Source: Ardenticatenaceae bacterium
GTDB taxonomy: Bacteria > Chloroflexota > Anaerolineae > Promineifilales > Promineifilaceae
NCBI GenBank assembly: GCA_020634565.1
Contig: JACKBN010000007.1
Coordinates: 62,001 to 126,000 of the forward strand
DNA length: 64,000 nt
Reading direction: 5' to 3'
Within the stretch, counting starts at the first letter, position 1; every line of letters begins with the position of its first letter. Below the pieces are notes generated by a model. The model made no database searches. It was not told the origin of the DNA and was given only the letters and a program-made list of their open reading frames with translations. Made by a program: the position numbers and the translations under genes. Shown here piece by piece: positions 50,079 through 59,108 of the stretch.

Positions 50079-51454
50079 TAGATGAAGCCTTCATACTGCC
50101 GCATGAGCAGCTGAGATTCCAACTGTCGCATGGTGTCGATAACAACACCCACTACGATGATAAGACCAGATCCACTGACTACCAATGTGCTTTGCTCAAT
50201 GCCAGGAATGTTCAAAATGACGCCAAGAAGGCTCATGATACCAGGCATAATAGCAATTGTGCCCAGGAACACAGCCCCAGCAAAGGTAATGCGCCGCACA
50301 ACTTTGGTAAGGTAATCTTCGGTACGTTTTCCAGGCCGAATACCGGGAATAAACCCACCCTGACGCTGAAGCGTCTGAGGGATGTTTTGCTGGCGCACCA
50401 TCACATCTGTGTAGAAGAAGGTGAAACCGACTACCAGAATGAAGAAGGAAAGCCAGTAAATGGTAAAGCCAACCGGGGCTACTGTAGGATCCGCGTTGCC
50501 AAAACGGCTAACGGCCGTTGCCACCGTATCCACAAAGCCACCATTTCCCGTGATAAACAATCCGGCCAAAACCGAAGGGAAGATCAGAATGGATTGGGCG
50601 AAGATAATCGGGATCATGCCCGCCGTATTTACTTTCAGCGGCACATAGCTGCTCTGGCCCTGGTACACCTTACGGCCTCGAACACGACGGCCGTATTGCA
50701 CCGGTATTCGCCTCTGTCCTTCCTGAATAATCACGATAACGAAGATAGTAAGTACCGTAATAAGCAAGAAAGCAACAATCGTGAAAATACGCGCTGTTAT
50801 TTCATCTAGCTGAAACAGACCAGCCACACCAGGTAAAATCCGGGCCACGATGCCACCAAAGATGATCAACGAGATACCCTGACCAATACCATCTTCCGTG
50901 ATAAGCTCACCCATCCAAATGGCAAACATTGTGCCACCCATCATAGCGAGCAATGTAGTAAAGGTAGGCAGCAGTTGTTCCGGGGCAAAGCCAAAGTTAG
51001 GCATAATCTGAGCCAAACCATCGGCACCACCAACACCCAGGCTAAAACCCACCAAACGAATTTGACCAACAGCCTGCAAAAGCGACAGCGGTACGGTCAA
51101 GAAATAAGTGATACGGTTTTTACGGTTGCGGCCAGACTCACCTTCTGAATCCATTTCCTGCAATTGCGGGATGATGGGGGTGAGCAGCTGAATGATAATG
51201 GATGCTGTAATGTAGGGATAGACACCCATAGCCATTACAGAAAAGTTGCGGACTGCACCACCAGACAATAAATCCAGAAAGTTAACAACCTGATTAGATG
51301 TTGTCGCACTGGTGAAATTCAGCCATTGAGCCAGATTCACGCCAGGAACAGGAATATTGGCCACCAATCGATAAATCACCAGAATCAAAACCGTAAAAAG
51401 AATACGACGGCGTAGATCTGGTAAGGAAAAAGCAGCTCTGACTGATTCGATCAT
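50078..51454 (-). CDS. secY: Protein translocase subunit SecY
   Basis: 458 residues with ten membrane helices forming the Sec channel. RILFTVLILVIYRLVANIPV opens helix 1; GVYPYITASIIIQLL, RRIPVQYGRRVRGRK (cytoplasmic loop for SecA and ribosome) and GFIPGIRPGKRTEDYL are signatures. GGAGG precedes the ATG. It lies 54 nt after rplO, the standard spc-operon order. Confidence 0.95.
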   Translation of the reverse strand: MIESVRAAFSLPDLRRRILFTVLILVIYRLVANIPVPGVNLAQWLNFTSATTSNQVVNFLDLLSGGAVRNFSVMAMGVYPYITASIIIQLLTPIIPQLQEMDSEGESGRNRKNRITYFLTVPLSLLQAVGQIRLVGFSLGVGGADGLAQIMPNFGFAPEQLLPTFTTLLAMMGGTMFAIWMGELITEDGIGQGISLIIFGGIVARILPGVAGLFQLDEITARIFTIVAFLLITVLTIFVIVIIQEGQRRIPVQYGRRVRGRKVYQGQSSYVPLKVNTAGMIPIIFAQSILIFPSVLAGLFITGNGGFVDTVATAVSRFGNADPTVAPVGFTIYWLSFFILVVGFTFFYTDVMVRQQNIPQTLQRQGGFIPGIRPGKRTEDYLTKVVRRITFAGAVFLGTIAIMPGIMSLLGVILNIPGIEQSTLVVSGSGLIIVVGVVIDTMRQLESQLLMRQYEGFI

Positions 51455-51508
51455 GATTTTCCTCCATGAAATGGCGTAGTTAGCAGGTCAAGAAACCACC
51501 TAACTACA

Positions 51509-51964
51509 TTACGATAGGGGGAGCACCTCGATCGTACCGCCAGCTGCCTCGATTTTTTCTTTAGCAGTTGCAGAAAAACGATGAGCCTTTACTGTCAGGG
51601 CGACTTCCAAATCACCATCACCTAAAACCACCACTGGATCGGTTGGTTTTTTGATAAGGCCAATGGCAGCCATCACTTCCGGAGTTATCTCAGCACCGTC
51701 AAAATCAAACTCAGCCAGCGTCTTCAGATTCACTGGCTTGTAGTGCACCTTGTTTACGTTGGTAAAACCACGCTTGTAAGGTAAACGACGAGCCAAAGGC
51801 AACTGACCACCTTCAAAGTAGACGCCTTTTCCCCCACCACTGCGAGCGCCTTGGCCCTTGGTACCACGTCCGGCGGTCTTACCCTGTCCGGCAGAGATAC
51901 CACGACCCACTCGCTTGCGCTTTTGTGTTTTGCCTTCATTTGGGCGCAGATCGTGTAATTTCAT
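51509..51964 (-). CDS. rplO: 50S ribosomal protein L15
   Basis: 151 residues. MKLHDLRPNEGKTQKRKRVG, GRGISAGQGKTAGRGTKGQG and FEGGQLPLARRLPYKRGF are the conserved Gly/Arg-rich N-terminus that threads through 23S rRNA. It overlaps the rpmD stop by one base. Confidence 0.95.
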   Translation of the reverse strand: MKLHDLRPNEGKTQKRKRVGRGISAGQGKTAGRGTKGQGARSGGGKGVYFEGGQLPLARRLPYKRGFTNVNKVHYKPVNLKTLAEFDFDGAEITPEVMAAIGLIKKPTDPVVVLGDGDLEVALTVKAHRFSATAKEKIEAAGGTIEVLPLS

Positions 51965-52146
51965 TATTCAACCTCTTCCACAGTCACTAAGTGACTTACT
52001 TTATTGACCATTCCCCGAATAACGGCCGTATCTTCATGCTCAACCGTTTGATTCAACTTGGTAAAACCAAGTGCGCGAATAGTCCCTTTTTGATCTTTTT
52101 TATAACCAATCGAACTCTTCGTATACGTAACGCGTAATTTAGCCAT
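51964..52146 (-). CDS. rpmD: 50S ribosomal protein L30
   Basis: 60 residues, normal for bacterial L30: LRVTYTKSSIGYKKDQKGTI, then RALGFTKLNQTVEHEDTAVI and RGMVNKVSHLVTVEE. It overlaps both rpsE and rplO by one base, so all three are probably translated in concert. Confidence 0.94.
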   Translation of the reverse strand: MAKLRVTYTKSSIGYKKDQKGTIRALGFTKLNQTVEHEDTAVIRGMVNKVSHLVTVEEVE

Positions 52147-52664
52147 TAGTCACGACTCCAAAACGGGGTAACATCTGCTACATCTTTACCCCGATCTGAG
52201 GCTACCTCTTGAACGCTTTTGAGATTACTCAAACCATTCATCGTAGCCTGCAGCACATTCAGAGCATTGGCACTGCCCAGGGACTTGGACAAAATATCCT
52301 TGTACCCGGCCGCTTCAATAACGGCACGCACACCACCACCGGCAATAACACCAGTACCAGGCGATGCTGGCTTAAGCAGCACACGGGCCGCGCCATGCAC
52401 ACCAATGATTTCATGAGGGACAGTGCTGCCCACAATCGGCACCTTCGTCATTGATTTACGAGCTGCATCCAGCGCCTTGCGAATAGCATCCGGCACAGAA
52501 CGTGCTTTACCGACACCAACGCTCACGCGTCCTTTGTTATCACCAACTACAACTGTGACCCGAAAGGCAAAACGGCGACCACCCTTTACAACTTTGGCAA
52601 CACGGGTAATGTCGATGATGCGCTCATCATATTCCTGTTCGAAACTTTGTCGTCTTTGACCCAT
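52146..52664 (-). CDS. rpsE: 30S ribosomal protein S5
   Basis: 172 residues. VVKGGRRFAFRVTVVVGDNK, GRVSVGVGKARSVPDAIRKA and GVIAGGGVRAVIEAAGYKDI are diagnostic; mutations in this protein affect decoding fidelity. I took the ATG at 52664 because GGAG lies 6-7 nt upstream; an ATG four codons earlier would put that site inside the gene. Confidence 0.94.
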   Translation of the reverse strand: MGQRRQSFEQEYDERIIDITRVAKVVKGGRRFAFRVTVVVGDNKGRVSVGVGKARSVPDAIRKALDAARKSMTKVPIVGSTVPHEIIGVHGAARVLLKPASPGTGVIAGGGVRAVIEAAGYKDILSKSLGSANALNVLQATMNGLSNLKSVQEVASDRGKDVADVTPFWSRD

Positions 52665-52725
52665 TTCTTTCTCCATACTGCCGCGCTTTAAAAAACTAGA
52701 CGCAGCATGCTTCTCTGAACCTCAG

Positions 52726-53088
52726 TTAGAAATCGAGACCACCTTCACGAGCGCCGTCAGCCAATGCTTTAATACGGCCGTGGTACAGGTACCCACCCCG
52801 GTCAAAAAGAACCGTAGAAATACCCGCAGCTTTTGCTCGTTCAGCAATCGCCTTGCCTACCATGGTTGCCTGCTCTTTCTTCGTTTTTCCAGACACTTCG
52901 CTACGCAGACCTTTATCTACTGTAGAAGCAGAAGCCAGCGTTTTGCCAGCCACGTCATCAATCACCTGGGCATAAATGTGGTCCAGGCTACGAAAAACGT
53001 TCAAACGCGGCCGTTCAGCAGTACCTGAAATTCTATTCCGGATACGACGATGACGCCGTTTACGTGCAATCTTTGTTTTAATAGCCAT
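52726..53088 (-). CDS. rplR: 50S ribosomal protein L18
   Basis: 120 residues. RRHRRIRNRISGTAERPRLN, VFRSLDHIYAQVIDDVAG, and VLFDRGGYLYHGRIKALADG match L18, a 5S rRNA-binding protein of the central protuberance. It follows rplF by 13 nt. Confidence 0.95.
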   Translation of the reverse strand: MAIKTKIARKRRHRRIRNRISGTAERPRLNVFRSLDHIYAQVIDDVAGKTLASASTVDKGLRSEVSGKTKKEQATMVGKAIAERAKAAGISTVLFDRGGYLYHGRIKALADGAREGGLDF

Positions 53089-53101
53089 TGCTAACTACCT
53101 T

Positions 53102-53644
53102 TTAAACCTTTCCGGCCTTACCAGCTTTACGGCGGACGTATTCGCCTCTGTAGCGGATTCCCTTACCCTTGTACGGTTCCGGGGGGCGCTGCTTCCGAAT
53201 AACCGCAGCAACTTCACCCACAACTTGCTTATCAATACCGTTGATAATGATGGTCTTGTTCCGGTTTTCGACAGCAAAGGAAACATCTTTGGGCGGATCA
53301 AACCGAACCGGGTGAGAATAACCAACATTTAAAACCAATGTCTGGCCATCCATTTCAGCCCGATACCCCACACCTTCAATATCCAGGATTTTGGAGAAGC
53401 CATCGCTTACCCCAACAACCATATTATTGATGAGTGCGCGGGTTAACCCATGCAAAGAACGATGCTGACGAGAATCAGTCGGCCGTTTCACTGACAAAAC
53501 GCCGTCTTCCTGTTCAAACACCATATCTGGATGAACTATCTGCGTGAGCTGACCTTTAGGTCCCTTCACGTTTACAGAGCCCTTCTTCACTTCAATTTGT
53601 ACCCCATTTGGAATAGTAATGGGGGCTTTACCTATGCGAGACAT
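53102..53644 (-). CDS. rplF: 50S ribosomal protein L6
   Basis: 180 residues. MSRIGKAPITIPNGVQIEVK, the VNVKGPKGQL strand and the C-terminal KQVVGEVAAVIRKQRPPEPY and KGKGIRYRGEYVRRKAGK are signature L6. It sits near the sarcin-ricin loop. Confidence 0.96.
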   Translation of the reverse strand: MSRIGKAPITIPNGVQIEVKKGSVNVKGPKGQLTQIVHPDMVFEQEDGVLSVKRPTDSRQHRSLHGLTRALINNMVVGVSDGFSKILDIEGVGYRAEMDGQTLVLNVGYSHPVRFDPPKDVSFAVENRNKTIIINGIDKQVVGEVAAVIRKQRPPEPYKGKGIRYRGEYVRRKAGKAGKV

Positions 53645-53658
53645 ATGAATCCCTCCAA

Positions 53659-54066
53659 CTACCAGACCTTACAGAGCACTTCGCCGCCTACACCCAGGCG
53701 ACGGGCCTGCTGCCCAGTCATAATGCCTTGGGAAGTGGTGACGATGGAAATACCCATACCACTCAAAACCCAAGGAAGCTCACCTTTACCAACATAAATA
53801 CGACGACCTGGACGACTCACCCGTTCCAAACCAGTGATAACCGAGCGACGATTCCGCCGGTCGCCTACGTATTTCAAAGTCACCTGCAAAACCGCTTGCG
53901 GCTTCTCCGGCAAAACTTTGAACTCTTCAATATAACCTTCTTTATGCAAAACTTCCGCAATCGCTACCTTCACATTAGAGTGTGGGATAGACACAGTTTT
54001 GTGTTCCCGCATCTGGGCATTGCGAATGCGCGTCAACATATCAGCAATTGGATCACTCATTGACAT
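53659..54066 (-). CDS. rpsH: 30S ribosomal protein S8
   Basis: 135 residues. SDPIADMLTRIRNAQMREHK and the C-terminal GISIVTTSQGIMTGQQARRL are hallmarks; S8 binds 16S helix 21 and in other bacteria represses the spc operon. AGGGG lies 9 nt upstream of the first ATG; a second ATG two codons later is the alternative start. Confidence 0.95.
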   Translation of the reverse strand: MSMSDPIADMLTRIRNAQMREHKTVSIPHSNVKVAIAEVLHKEGYIEEFKVLPEKPQAVLQVTLKYVGDRRNRRSVITGLERVSRPGRRIYVGKGELPWVLSGMGISIVTTSQGIMTGQQARRLGVGGEVLCKVW

Positions 54067-54078
54067 GATTACACACCC

Positions 54079-54261
54079 CTACCAGCTTGATTTGACCACG
54101 CCAGGGATATTTCCCTGCAACGCTTGCTCACGGAAACAAATGCGACAAAGACCAAAGCGGCGAATATATCCGCGCGGCCGGCCACACAATTTACAACGAT
54201 TCCGAACACGAACCTTATATTTACGGCTCGTTTCCCGTGCGATCATTGATTTCTTAGCCAT
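54079..54261 (-). CDS. rpsN: 30S ribosomal protein S14, type Z (zinc-binding)
   Basis: 60 residues, the short zinc form: MAKKSMIARETSRKYKVRVR, then RCKLCGRPRGYIRRFGLCRI with two CxxC pairs, ending NIPGVVKSSW. GGGAG precedes the ATG at 54261; an in-frame start 19 codons earlier overlaps rplE and is unlikely. One nt separates it from rplE. Confidence 0.95.
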   Translation of the reverse strand: MAKKSMIARETSRKYKVRVRNRCKLCGRPRGYIRRFGLCRICFREQALQGNIPGVVKSSW

Positions 54262-54262
54262 A

Positions 54263-54808
54263 TTAATTCTCCCAGAAGGGCATGCCCAACATAGATAACA
54301 AACGCCGCCCTTCTTCATCCTGCTGGGCAGTGGTCACAATGCTAACTTCCATACCACGGATTTTGTCAATCCGATCGTAATCAATTTCAGGAAAAATCAA
54401 TTGCTCACGCAAGCCCAGTGTGTAGTTACCCCGTCCATCAAAAGAATCTGGCGAGATACCCTGAAAGTCGCGGGTACGCGGGAGGGCCACATGGATAAGG
54501 CGGGTCAAAAATGCCCACATGCGCTCACCCCGTAAGGTGACCTTTACCCCAATAACACGGCCTTCGCGCAGCTTAAAGCTGGCAATTGAATTCTTTGCTT
54601 TGGTTAATACAGGCTTTTGCCCGGTAATTGCCGTAACATCATTTACTGCAAACTCAATGGCCTTGGCATTATCCAAAGCCTCACCGAGACCGATATTAAC
54701 CACAATTTTTGTAACTCGCGGCACCTGCATGACGCTGCCATATTTAAATTCTTTCATCAAAGCAGGCACCACTTCACTTTTATATTGTTCTTTAAGTGGT
54801 GTAAACAC
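54263..54808 (-). CDS. rplE: 50S ribosomal protein L5
   Basis: 181 residues. VPRVTKIVVNIGLGEALDN, RGERMWAFLTRLIHVALPRT, and FPEIDYDRIDKIRGMEVSIV match L5, which binds 5S rRNA. The start is GTG at 54808 with GGAGG 6 nt upstream. Confidence 0.95.
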   Translation of the reverse strand: MFTPLKEQYKSEVVPALMKEFKYGSVMQVPRVTKIVVNIGLGEALDNAKAIEFAVNDVTAITGQKPVLTKAKNSIASFKLREGRVIGVKVTLRGERMWAFLTRLIHVALPRTRDFQGISPDSFDGRGNYTLGLREQLIFPEIDYDRIDKIRGMEVSIVTTAQQDEEGRRLLSMLGMPFWEN

Positions 54809-54899
54809 AATTTACCTCCGAATTGAGTGGCAGGTTAGCATGCATTTCTTTTTCAAATCATGCACTTTGGCCACCTGGCTCACCGACGGCATTAATAAA

Positions 54900-55223
54900 T
54901 TAACTAATCGGGTTACCGCTTTTCTTTGAAAAGCGAACGCGGTTACCATTTTCATCACGGCGAATACCAACACGAGTTGGCTCACCAGTTTCTGGGCAAA
55001 CGAGCATGACGTTTGAAGCATTAATTGGCGCTTCAAATTCAATAATACCGCCCTGTGCTTGTGTCCGTCCGCCAGTTGGACGAGGCCGCTGATGCTTCTT
55101 CACCAGATTGACCCCAGAAACAACAACGCGGTTTTCTTTGGGCAAGACACGCTGCACGGTGCCACGACTGCCTTTGTAGTTGCCAGAAACAACTTCTACT
55201 TCATCACCAACTTTAATACGCAT
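54900..55223 (-). CDS. rplX: 50S ribosomal protein L24
   Basis: 107 residues. MRIKVGDEVEVVSGNYKGSR is the KOW motif; GVNLVKKHQRPRPTGGRTQA follows and GIRRDENGNRVRFSKKSG ends it. Start placed at ATG 55223, ten nt after rplN; an earlier frame of 28 codons inside rplN is spurious. L24 starts 50S assembly. Confidence 0.95.
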   Translation of the reverse strand: MRIKVGDEVEVVSGNYKGSRGTVQRVLPKENRVVVSGVNLVKKHQRPRPTGGRTQAQGGIIEFEAPINASNVMLVCPETGEPTRVGIRRDENGNRVRFSKKSGNPIS

Positions 55224-55233
55224 AACTTCCTCT

Positions 55234-55605
55234 CTATAACACCTCTGGTGCCAGTGACATGATACGACTGTAACCAGCTGGACGAAGCTCACGAGCGACA
55301 GGACCAAAAATACGGGTCCCCACTGGGTTTTTGCTATCTGGGTCTACAATAACGGCCGCATTATCATCAAAGCGGATGTAGCTACCATCATCTCGTTTGT
55401 ACTCTTTTTTAGTACGAACGATGACGGCTTTAACGATCGAGCCTTTCTTGACAGATGAATTGGGCACAGCCTTTTTCACTGTCGCGGTAACCAGATCACC
55501 AACACTACCATAGCGGCGGATTGAACCACCCATTACCTGAATGACCAGCAGCTCGCGAGCACCGGAATTATCTGCGACATTCAAACGACTTTCTTTTTGA
55601 ATCAT
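55234..55605 (-). CDS. rplN: 50S ribosomal protein L14
   Basis: 123 residues, a normal length. MIQKESRLNVADNSGARELL, DLVTATVKKAVPNSSVKKGS and GTRIFGPVARELR are conserved; the protein forms part of bridge B8. AGAGGA precedes the ATG. Confidence 0.96.
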   Translation of the reverse strand: MIQKESRLNVADNSGARELLVIQVMGGSIRRYGSVGDLVTATVKKAVPNSSVKKGSIVKAVIVRTKKEYKRDDGSYIRFDDNAAVIVDPDSKNPVGTRIFGPVARELRPAGYSRIMSLAPEVL

Positions 55606-55617
55606 GATGCAGTCCTC

Positions 55618-55869
55618 TTATTTCGCTCGCTCCAAAACGGAGACAACTGACCATCGCTTGTGACGGCTGATGGGTTGGGATTCAATAATTTCTACACGAT
55701 CACCAATTTGGCATTCATTAGCCTCGTCATGGGCTTTGTATTTCTTTACAAGCCGCAAGACTTTGCCGTAGATTGGGTGGCGTTTGGTTGTGGTTACGGC
55801 AACAACAACGGTTTTATCCATCTTGTCGCTGGTCACAACGCCTTTTAATCGTTTACGTTGCTCTCTCAT
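55618..55869 (-). CDS. rpsQ: 30S ribosomal protein S17
   Basis: 83 residues. RKRLKGVVTSDKMDKTVVVA, RHPIYGKVLRLVKKYKAHDE and GDRVEIIESQPISRHKRWSV are the OB-fold signature of S17, an early 16S binder. It follows rpmC by 7 nt. Confidence 0.95.
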   Translation of the reverse strand: MREQRKRLKGVVTSDKMDKTVVVAVTTTKRHPIYGKVLRLVKKYKAHDEANECQIGDRVEIIESQPISRHKRWSVVSVLERAK

Positions 55870-55876
55870 GATTTAC

Positions 55877-56302
55877 CTACCCTGCAACCTCAGCTGATAC
55901 GACACGCTGTGATTGTCTTGTCTTGTTCGCCTGGCGACGGCTGTGTGCCCGTTTCTTATTCAAATTCACCAGGGCAGAGGCTAATTCTTTACCGCCTTCT
56001 GTGAAGGTTACTTGCCAACCGCTATCTTCATAGTTGTAGCGTGCGGAAGCTTCCCATTCTTTGCCAGCCAGCGCTGAGGCAACTGCTTCATCAGCAACGG
56101 CCGTTTCAATTGCCAACTGGCGCATATTCAAAACCGTTTCCAACTGGGCGATCTCCCGCCGCACGATCTTGATCCGGGAATAATCTTCCAACTGAGCCGA
56201 AGCTTTCAAAAACCGCAAGTTGTACATTTCCTCACGATTGTTCTCCAGCATCTCTTCCAGCTTGGCCTCACTCATCTCGCGTAATTCAACAATATTTGCC
56301 AT
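55877..56302 (-). CDS. rpmC: 50S ribosomal protein L29 with long C-terminal extension
   Basis: 141 residues. The first ~66 are L29: ELREMSEAKLEEMLENNREE, MYNLRFLKASAQLEDYSRI and KIVRREIAQLETVLNMRQL. Normal L29 ends near here (60-75 residues). The extra ~75 residues begin at an ACGGCCGT-encoded Thr-Ala-Val and contain WQVTFTEGGKELASALVNLN followed by a Lys/Arg-rich tail. L29 sits at the polypeptide exit tunnel, so an extension could reach the nascent chain. Its ATG overlaps the rplP stop by one base. Confidence 0.88.
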   Translation of the reverse strand: MANIVELREMSEAKLEEMLENNREEMYNLRFLKASAQLEDYSRIKIVRREIAQLETVLNMRQLAIETAVADEAVASALAGKEWEASARYNYEDSGWQVTFTEGGKELASALVNLNKKRAHSRRQANKTRQSQRVVSAEVAG

Positions 56303-56718
56303 TACAACCGATCCTCCCGCGCAACAATCTGCGTCTTGATAGGCAGCTTGTAACAGGCCAGGCGCAGCGCTTCACGCGCTATATCTTCTGGCACACCAGC
56401 CACCTCAAACAGAATACGGCCTGGCTTTACAACCGCCACGTAATGATCCACAGAACCTTTACCTTTACCCATGCGGGTCTCGGCTGGTTTTGCAGTCACT
56501 GGCTTGTCTGGGAAAATCCGAATCCAGTACTTGCCACGACGCTTGTTATGGCGCACAACCACACGACGAATTGCTTCAATCTGGCGACTGGTAATCCATC
56601 CAGGTTCCAACGCCTGAATACCAAATTCACCGTTCTGCAGATCCGTGCCGCCTTTTGCCATACCGCGCATGCGCCCACGGAACTGTTTACGGTATTTTGC
56701 TCGTTTAGGCATTAACAT
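56302..56718 (-). CDS. rplP: 50S ribosomal protein L16
   Basis: 138 residues. MPKRAKYRKQFRGRMRGMAK is the opening, then FGIQALEPGWITSRQIEAIR and GKGKGSVDHYVAVVKPGRIL. L16 lines the A-site tRNA path. The first ATG (56718) has GGAG 8 nt upstream; an ATG two codons later is the alternative. Confidence 0.95.
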   Translation of the reverse strand: MLMPKRAKYRKQFRGRMRGMAKGGTDLQNGEFGIQALEPGWITSRQIEAIRRVVVRHNKRRGKYWIRIFPDKPVTAKPAETRMGKGKGSVDHYVAVVKPGRILFEVAGVPEDIAREALRLACYKLPIKTQIVAREDRL

Positions 56719-56771
56719 AGCTCAAACTCCGTCCAAACTCAGGAAAGCAACCACTCTCCCGAGATTACTTT

Positions 56772-57443
56772 TTACTCACTAATATAAACGTCCGTGGCTT
56801 CAAATTCAGTCTTCTGCGGCAGGATTTCACCCTTGTAGACCCAAACCTTTACACCAATTTGGCCAAAAGTTGTCAGAGCCTCGGTAAAACCATATTGCAG
56901 ATCGGCCCGAATTGTATTACGCGGCACACGGCCGTCCCACAGCTTCTCTTTACGCGCCATTTCCGAACCACCCAAACGGCCGCTTACCTCAATGCGGATA
57001 CCTTCCACACCCTGGCGCATCGCCTGCTGAATAGCACGCTTCATAGCACGACTGTGAGAAATTCGACGTTCCAGCTGCCCGGCAATATTTTCTGCAATCA
57101 ACTGAGCATCCGTATCTGGCTGAGAAATCTCTTCTACCTCAACCCGAACCGCCTTGTCAGTCAACTCCCGCAGCTTGCCACGCAGTTCTTTTACAGCGGA
57201 ACCTTTACGACCAATCACAATACCTGGACGGGCCGTATGAATTGTTACCTGAACTTGATTGGGAAACCGTTCAATCTCCAGCAAAGAAATACCAGCAGAA
57301 GGCAGTTCTTTCTTGATCAACTCGCGAATCGCGAAATCTTCATGCAAACGCTCTTCATACTGCTTGCCCTCGGCAAACCAGCGCGTATTCCAATCACGAA
57401 TAGCTTTTAAACGGAATCCAACAGGATGTACTTTGCGTCCCAA
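56772..57443 (-). CDS. rpsC: 30S ribosomal protein S3
   Basis: 223 residues. GRKVHPVGFRLKAIRDWNTR, the KH-domain loop PGIVIGRKGSAVKELRGKL, and GVEGIRIEVSGRLGGSEMAR identify S3, part of the mRNA entry helicase. The start is TTG at 57443 with GGAGG 7 nt upstream. Confidence 0.95.
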   Translation of the reverse strand: MGRKVHPVGFRLKAIRDWNTRWFAEGKQYEERLHEDFAIRELIKKELPSAGISLLEIERFPNQVQVTIHTARPGIVIGRKGSAVKELRGKLRELTDKAVRVEVEEISQPDTDAQLIAENIAGQLERRISHSRAMKRAIQQAMRQGVEGIRIEVSGRLGGSEMARKEKLWDGRVPRNTIRADLQYGFTEALTTFGQIGVKVWVYKGEILPQKTEFEATDVYISE

Positions 57444-57494
57444 GATTAATCCTCCATACCGCCGATAGTTTCACTATCAGCCCTAACAGCGAAC

Positions 57495-57872
57495 CTAATC
57501 ACCGTACTCAACCACATCCCGTTCAGCTAAAACCACTGTAACATGGGATGACCGCTTAATAATTGGCCGAAAACGACCGCGTCCAGCAAACCGACCACCA
57601 TAAGGAGCCTTGCGGTGCCGTGGGCCATCATCTGCAAAGATCTGGCTCACATACAGCTCATCAGCTTCCAGGCCAAAATTTTGCTCTGCATTGGCCACAG
57701 CTGAAGCAATCAGCTTGTAAACCGGATCAGCAGCTCGCTGCGGCATAAAGCTCAAAATATCCAGAGCTTCCTGCGCGCCTTTGCCACGAACCGCATCGAC
57801 AACCAGTCGAACCTTCTGCGGCGTAATCTGTAAATAGCGTAACTTCGCCTTAATCTCAAATGCTTCTGCCAT
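57495..57872 (-). CDS. rplV: 50S ribosomal protein L22
   Basis: 125 residues. RYLQITPQKVRLVVDAVRGK, AVANAEQNFGLEADELYVSQ and the loop RHRKAPYGGRFAGRGRFRPI at the tunnel constriction are diagnostic; mutations in that loop alter macrolide response in other bacteria. Two nt separate it from rpsS. Confidence 0.95.
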   Translation of the reverse strand: MAEAFEIKAKLRYLQITPQKVRLVVDAVRGKGAQEALDILSFMPQRAADPVYKLIASAVANAEQNFGLEADELYVSQIFADDGPRHRKAPYGGRFAGRGRFRPIIKRSSHVTVVLAERDVVEYGD

Positions 57873-57874
57873 GA

Positions 57875-58156
57875 TTAACGACGCCCCTTCTTTTCAGCTT
57901 TGCTGATATGACCACGGAACGTGCGCGTCGGGGCAAACTCACCCAACTTATGGCCCACCATATTCTCCGTAATATAAATCGGGATATGGCGACGGCCGTC
58001 ATACACAGCAATCGTATGGCCTACCATCTGCGGAAACACCGTGCTAGAACGAGACCAGGTACGAATAACCTCGCGCTTTTTAGAACTATTCAGCGCCTCA
58101 ACTTTCTTCAACAACTTCGGACTAATGTACGGACCTTTCTTAAGTGATCGAGACAT
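57875..58156 (-). CDS. rpsS: 30S ribosomal protein S19
   Basis: 93 residues, normal length. MSRSLKKGPYISPKLLKKVE, RSSTVFPQMVGHTIAVYDGR and MVGHKLGEFAPTRTFRGH are hallmarks. It sits in the 30S head with S13. Confidence 0.96.
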   Translation of the reverse strand: MSRSLKKGPYISPKLLKKVEALNSSKKREVIRTWSRSSTVFPQMVGHTIAVYDGRRHIPIYITENMVGHKLGEFAPTRTFRGHISKAEKKGRR

Positions 58157-58171
58157 TTCCTAATCTACCTC

Positions 58172-59014
58172 CTACCGGCGCTTCTTGCTACGGCGACGGA
58201 AAATGAATTTATCCGTAGCCTTATTACGACGAGTACGTTTACCCTGTGCCGGTTGACCCCATGGCGTCTTCGGCGCAGCCATACCAATTGGCGAACGGCC
58301 TTCACCACCACCATGCGGATGGTCGTTCGGGTTCATAGCAGAACCGCGAACACCAGGACGGATACCCATATGGCGTTTACGCCCAGCCTTACCCAACTTC
58401 ACATTACCGTGTTCCACATTACCAACCTGACCAATCGTAGCCAGACACTCTTGCGGAACATACCGTTCTTCACCAGAAGGTAGACGCAACGTCACGTAAC
58501 GTGGATGGTCCTTGGCCAACAGCTGAGCGGACGTACCAGCAGAACGCACCATTTGCGCCCCACGGCCGACTTGCAACTCAATGTTGTGTACTTGGGTACC
58601 TAACGGAATATTCTGCAAAGGCAGCGCATTCCCGGGGCGAATCTCAGAATCAGGGCCGCTCATCACATCATCACCCACACGCAAACCCAGCGGGGCAATA
58701 ATGTAACGCTTCTCGCCATCAGCATAAACCAGCAGAGCGATGCGCGCAGACCGATTCGGATCATATTCAATTGAACTTACACGAGCCGGAATTCCAAACT
58801 TGTCACGTCGTTTAAAGTCAATTTGACGAAAACGACGCTTGTGGCCACCACCCCGATGACGGATGGTGATCTTCCCTCGAAAGTTACGGCCGCCTTGCTT
58901 TCTCAAACCTTTGGTTAAGCTGCGTTCCGGACCAACCCGGGTTACTTCCTCAAAGGTTTGCCCACTCATGTCACGGCGACCCGGCGATGTGGGCTTAAAA
59001 ACTTTTATTGGCAT
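58172..59014 (-). CDS. rplB: 50S ribosomal protein L2
   Basis: 280 residues. NFRGKITIRHRGGGHKRRFR, the SH3-like core with IPLGTQVHNIELQVGRGAQM, and MNPNDHPHGGGEGRSPIG with the conserved His needed for peptidyl-transferase function are all present. It follows rplW by 94 nt, an unusually wide gap in this operon. Confidence 0.96.
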   Translation of the reverse strand: MPIKVFKPTSPGRRDMSGQTFEEVTRVGPERSLTKGLRKQGGRNFRGKITIRHRGGGHKRRFRQIDFKRRDKFGIPARVSSIEYDPNRSARIALLVYADGEKRYIIAPLGLRVGDDVMSGPDSEIRPGNALPLQNIPLGTQVHNIELQVGRGAQMVRSAGTSAQLLAKDHPRYVTLRLPSGEERYVPQECLATIGQVGNVEHGNVKLGKAGRKRHMGIRPGVRGSAMNPNDHPHGGGEGRSPIGMAAPKTPWGQPAQGKRTRRNKATDKFIFRRRSKKRR

Positions 59015-59108
59015 ATGTCCTCCAGAGACGGGTTAGAGGCATTTTGACCTTCTAGGAACAAACCCTGATAGGCAAACGCCCTCATCCCTGCTCAAAAATT
59101 ACTAAACG

